From an uncultured Robinsoniella sp. (GTDB lineage: Bacteria; Bacillota; Clostridia; Lachnospirales; Lachnospiraceae), in the NCBI GenBank assembly GCA_900539655.1, contig UQCR01000003.1, positions 82,238 through 146,237 on the forward strand: 64,000 nt of DNA, read 5' to 3'. Position 1 is the stretch's first letter. Each line of letters begins with the position of its first letter. A model generated the notes under the pieces. That model was given only the letters and a program-made list of their open reading frames with translations, was not told the origin of the DNA and did no database searches. Of this stretch, positions 61,823-64,000 are shown in pieces. The position numbers and the translations under genes are program-made.

Positions 61823-62135
61823 AGTTATACCTCCTGCAAACCGCAGGTTCTTCCTGCGATAATGCATTAATAAATAGTTTGAGAGGGAAGTTTCAAACGT
61901 ACCTCCAAAGGGCATTTTAAAATAGACCTCAAGCTGATATTTGATTTTGATAATTTTATTTCCCGTGAGCAAAAATATTTAGACTTTCAGGCGTATTTAT
62001 TTGATAACTGTAACGAAGCTTTTAACTTAGTGTATGGGATATTAGAAAAATTATGTAAAAGATTAGAATTAATCCATTGCAATTATATATAAATTTTGAT
62101 AAAATAATATATAAATAATTTAATTGGACGTTTAT
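61823..62135. other. Intergenic region before the LacI gene
   Basis: About 310 bp with no gene. It holds a GAACCTGCGG/CCGCAGG-like hairpin region near 61833-61855 and AT-rich promoter DNA; no frame has an RBS. Confidence 0.5.
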
Positions 62136-62152
62136 ATGCGATAAAATCGTAT
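62136..62152. promoter_or_regulatory. Candidate LacI-type autoregulatory operator
   Basis: ATGCGAT-AAA-ATCGTAT is an inverted repeat with one mismatch, 23 bp before the lacI-type start. Regulatory role inferred. Confidence 0.45.
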
Positions 62153-62174
62153 GAAAGGAAGGGTATATTTGGTT

Positions 62175-63179
62175 ATGAAGGTGAGTATTAAAAGTATTAG
62201 CGAGAAGACCGGTTTCTCGCCGGCTACTATTTCCAATGCGCTTAATCATAAAAAAGGTGTGAATGCGCAGACATCAGCAGAAATTTTTCGTGTGGCTAAG
62301 GAGATGGGGTATATCAGTGAATCCAGTATTCGTAAGATCAAATTTGTCATATTTAAAAAGAATGGTTTAATTATCGATGATACGCCATTTTTCTCGCTGT
62401 TGATTGATGGATTTGAAAAGGAATGCCGGGAGTCGGGGTTTGAGATGGTCATCTGCCATTTGAACCAGAAGGATGAAGACTACGAGGAACAGGTGCACTG
62501 GATGATTAATGACAGTGCATCCGCTATTGTATTGCTTGGCACGGAGCTTATGGAAGAGGATGTGAAGATCTTTAAAAGTGCAGGATGTCCGTTTTTAATG
62601 CTGGATTATTGGGCTGGAGATATGTCATTTAACGGGGTTTTGATTAATAATGCAGATTCTTCCAGGAAAGCAGTGGAGTATCTGATTCAAAAAGGACATA
62701 AGGAAATTGGTTATCTGAGAGGAAGCTTTCGAATTAAGGCGTTTCGTTCCAGGGCGGTGGGCTATGGTACTGCAATGCAAAAGGCGAATCTTCCGGTAAA
62801 AAATGAGTATACGGTAACACTGCCCACTACATTAAATGGGGCATACCAGGAAATGCTGAAGTACCTGCAGAAGAAATCAAAATTACCTACGGCATATTTT
62901 GCGGATAATGATATGATTGCCCTTGGTGCAATGAAAGCGCTTCAGGAGATGGGGTACCGGGTTCCTGAAGATGTTTCGCTGGTTGGTTTTGATGATCTTC
63001 CTTTCAGCGAGATATCATCCCCGGCGCTTACCACCCTTCGCGTTCCTAAACAGGAAATGGGGAAACTTGCAGTGCGCCGTGTCATTGATATGATTAAAAA
63101 AGATGATGACCAGGTCAATACGAAGATTCAGGTGTGCACGAAATTTATTGAGCGCGACAGTGTTTGCGAACGATCATAG
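62175..63179 (+). CDS. LacI-family regulator
   Basis: The 334-residue protein has an N-terminal LacI HTH (SIKSISEKTGFSPATISNALNHKKGVN, about 4-30) and a periplasmic-binding-like sensor with YLIQKGHKEIGYLRG, YFADNDMIALGAMKALQEMGYRVPEDVSLVGFDD. The sugar or effector is unknown; no transporter gene is adjacent. I use ATG 62175 with AAGGAAGGG; an ATG at 62151 is possible. A hairpin follows. Confidence 0.9.
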   Translation: MKVSIKSISEKTGFSPATISNALNHKKGVNAQTSAEIFRVAKEMGYISESSIRKIKFVIFKKNGLIIDDTPFFSLLIDGFEKECRESGFEMVICHLNQKDEDYEEQVHWMINDSASAIVLLGTELMEEDVKIFKSAGCPFLMLDYWAGDMSFNGVLINNADSSRKAVEYLIQKGHKEIGYLRGSFRIKAFRSRAVGYGTAMQKANLPVKNEYTVTLPTTLNGAYQEMLKYLQKKSKLPTAYFADNDMIALGAMKALQEMGYRVPEDVSLVGFDDLPFSEISSPALTTLRVPKQEMGKLAVRRVIDMIKKDDDQVNTKIQVCTKFIERDSVCERS

Positions 63180-63273
63180 AAATAAATATAGAAATAAATA
63201 ATAGATATTGGCGACAGATATTGATAATAGATGTAAATGTGATATCTGTAGAAAAGCATGACAGTTTGAAAAC

Positions 63274-63298
63274 AGCCGGGGGAAACCCCGGCTTAGAT
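63274..63298 (+). terminator. Terminator after the LacI gene
   Basis: AGCCGGGG pairs with CCCCGGCT around a short GAAA-like loop; the following TAGATTT is a weak T-run. Confidence 0.55.
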
Positions 63299-63393
63299 TT
63301 CGTATAAACAGTTTAATAGATTTATTATTTCAATGAATAAATAGAATTTCATTGGGATAACAGCGATAAGTTTGAAGGGGCAAATTGCACCTG

Positions 63394-63777
63394 TCACGTA
63401 AACTCAGCTATCACGATCTCATTTCCATCAATATCGTTTAGTCGGACTTCGTAAGTTCCCCAATCATATCTAATGGCTTCTGACAGTATAAGCCCTTTTC
63501 CTTTCAAATTTTCCATTGTTAAATCGAGATTTTGTGTTTGAAATACAAAGGATTGATATCCGGTGGGCTGTACGTTACATTTTTTGCTATCCCATATACA
63601 AAGAGTGGGCGCGTCTTCTATAAAACCAAGATAAACCCCATTTGAATTGTCATCATCGGTTTTAATAAAGGGGATCTCTAATATTTGCCTATAAAACTCA
63701 ATAAGTTCTTTCGCTTGTTCGGAAAAAATATTTGTGCAGTAATATCCTGGTATTATCTTTTCATCTCCAATTCTCAT
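63394..63777 (-). CDS. VOC-family (glyoxalase fold) protein
   Basis: The 127-residue protein shows VOC features: CTNIFSEQAKELIEFYRQILEIPF near the start and GTYEVRLNDIDGNEIVIAEF at the end, with metal ligands less obvious than usual. Reaction unknown. The RBS is weak (AATTGG). It is convergent with the LacI gene. Confidence 0.8.
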   Translation of the reverse strand: MRIGDEKIIPGYYCTNIFSEQAKELIEFYRQILEIPFIKTDDDNSNGVYLGFIEDAPTLCIWDSKKCNVQPTGYQSFVFQTQNLDLTMENLKGKGLILSEAIRYDWGTYEVRLNDIDGNEIVIAEFT

Positions 63778-63937
63778 CCAATTTTAAATATAGATATCTA
63801 CAGTTACGAATGTTTAACAAAACAAAATTTAATTTACCAATTATATCATAAGAACAAATGCAAATAAACACAATATTGAATAATCATAAGTTAATATTTA
63901 ATGCTGTTATATATGATTAACATTGTCTGCAATCTGT

Positions 63938-63959
63938 GCCGGAGCCCCCGGCTTTTTTT
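63938..63959 (+). terminator. Orphan terminator near the right edge
   Basis: GCCGG-AGCCC-CCGGC is followed by seven T. No plus-strand gene lies in the 160 bp before it; the rest of 63778-64000 shows nothing else. It may end a small RNA or readthrough. Confidence 0.55.
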
Positions 63960-64000
63960 AAAGAAAAATATAATTTAACAAAGTGGATTAAATTATGGAT

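Overview
The window is about 64 kb of low-GC Firmicutes chromosome. Gene content fits a gut Lachnospiraceae member (Clostridium cluster XIVa, Blautia-like): a NifU-like/GGGtGRT pair, many short Cys-rich proteins of the DUF6472, DUF6485 and DUF1540 types, T-box leaders, SpoIID- and SleB-like spore/cell-wall enzymes, strong AGGAGG ribosome binding sites, and frequent TTGACA-17-TATAAT promoters. No rRNA, CRISPR array, intact insertion sequence or prophage was seen. The assignment is inference from gene content.

Layout. 0-2.4 kb: end of a NifU-like gene, a GGGtGRT gene, then a small ORF plus zeta-toxin-like kinase bracketed by two look-alike terminators. 2.9-8.6 kb: a xyloside locus (GPH symporter and GH120 beta-xylosidase on the minus strand, divergent AraC regulator, then a WYL regulator). 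8.7-11.4 kb: accessory small genes, including a proline-rich tandem-repeat protein and a helicase-associated-domain-only protein. 11.9-16.9 kb: a response regulator, histidine kinase, ABC ATPase and FtsX-like permease module. 17-23.9 kb: small proteins, a membrane-anchored MerR regulator with a membrane MutS-like ATPase, a SPOR-domain amidase and a CBS protein. 24.1-30.3 kb: branched-chain amino acid genes (ilvH, ilvC, leuC, leuD) interrupted by a LysR gene overlapping a secreted serine hydrolase. 30.4-34.3 kb: AEC transporter, VOC protein, PEBP lipoprotein, and PadR divergent from a FetAB-like ABC pair. 34.5-40.9 kb: tRNA-Pro(GGG), mntP under a yybP-ykoY Mn riboswitch, and MarR plus a heterodimeric ABC exporter. 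41-46.7 kb: SPL-like radical SAM protein, an ATPase remnant, an ECF sigma/anti-sigma pair, and leuA under a Leu T-box. 46.8-53.9 kb: Cys-rich small proteins, a SleB-like hydrolase, thrC, citrate synthase, a 6S RNA and galM. 54-63.8 kb: SpoIID-like protein, YihY protein, pheST under a Phe T-box, a histidine phosphatase, a LacI regulator and a VOC protein.

How it works together. Leucine supply is split: leuCD has a divergent LysR regulator, and leuA is controlled by uncharged tRNA-Leu. pheST is controlled by tRNA-Phe, and mntP by manganese. Citrate synthase, leuA and ilvC place the strain among amino-acid prototrophs that use the 2-oxo-acid elongation route.

Most unusual material: (i) the MerR/MutS-like membrane pair behind a 19-bp-spacer promoter; (ii) a repeated hairpin element carrying GRGTTATGAAA (about 11.74, 20.91 and, diverged, 16.95 kb); (iii) a 123-nt near-perfect palindrome downstream of galM; (iv) a roughly 175-bp GC-rich inverted-repeat block between the Phe T-box terminator and pheS; (v) an 18-bp tandem repeat readable on both strands; (vi) a triplicated signal-peptide segment in the serine hydrolase. 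All calls come from reading the sequence; no database search was possible.
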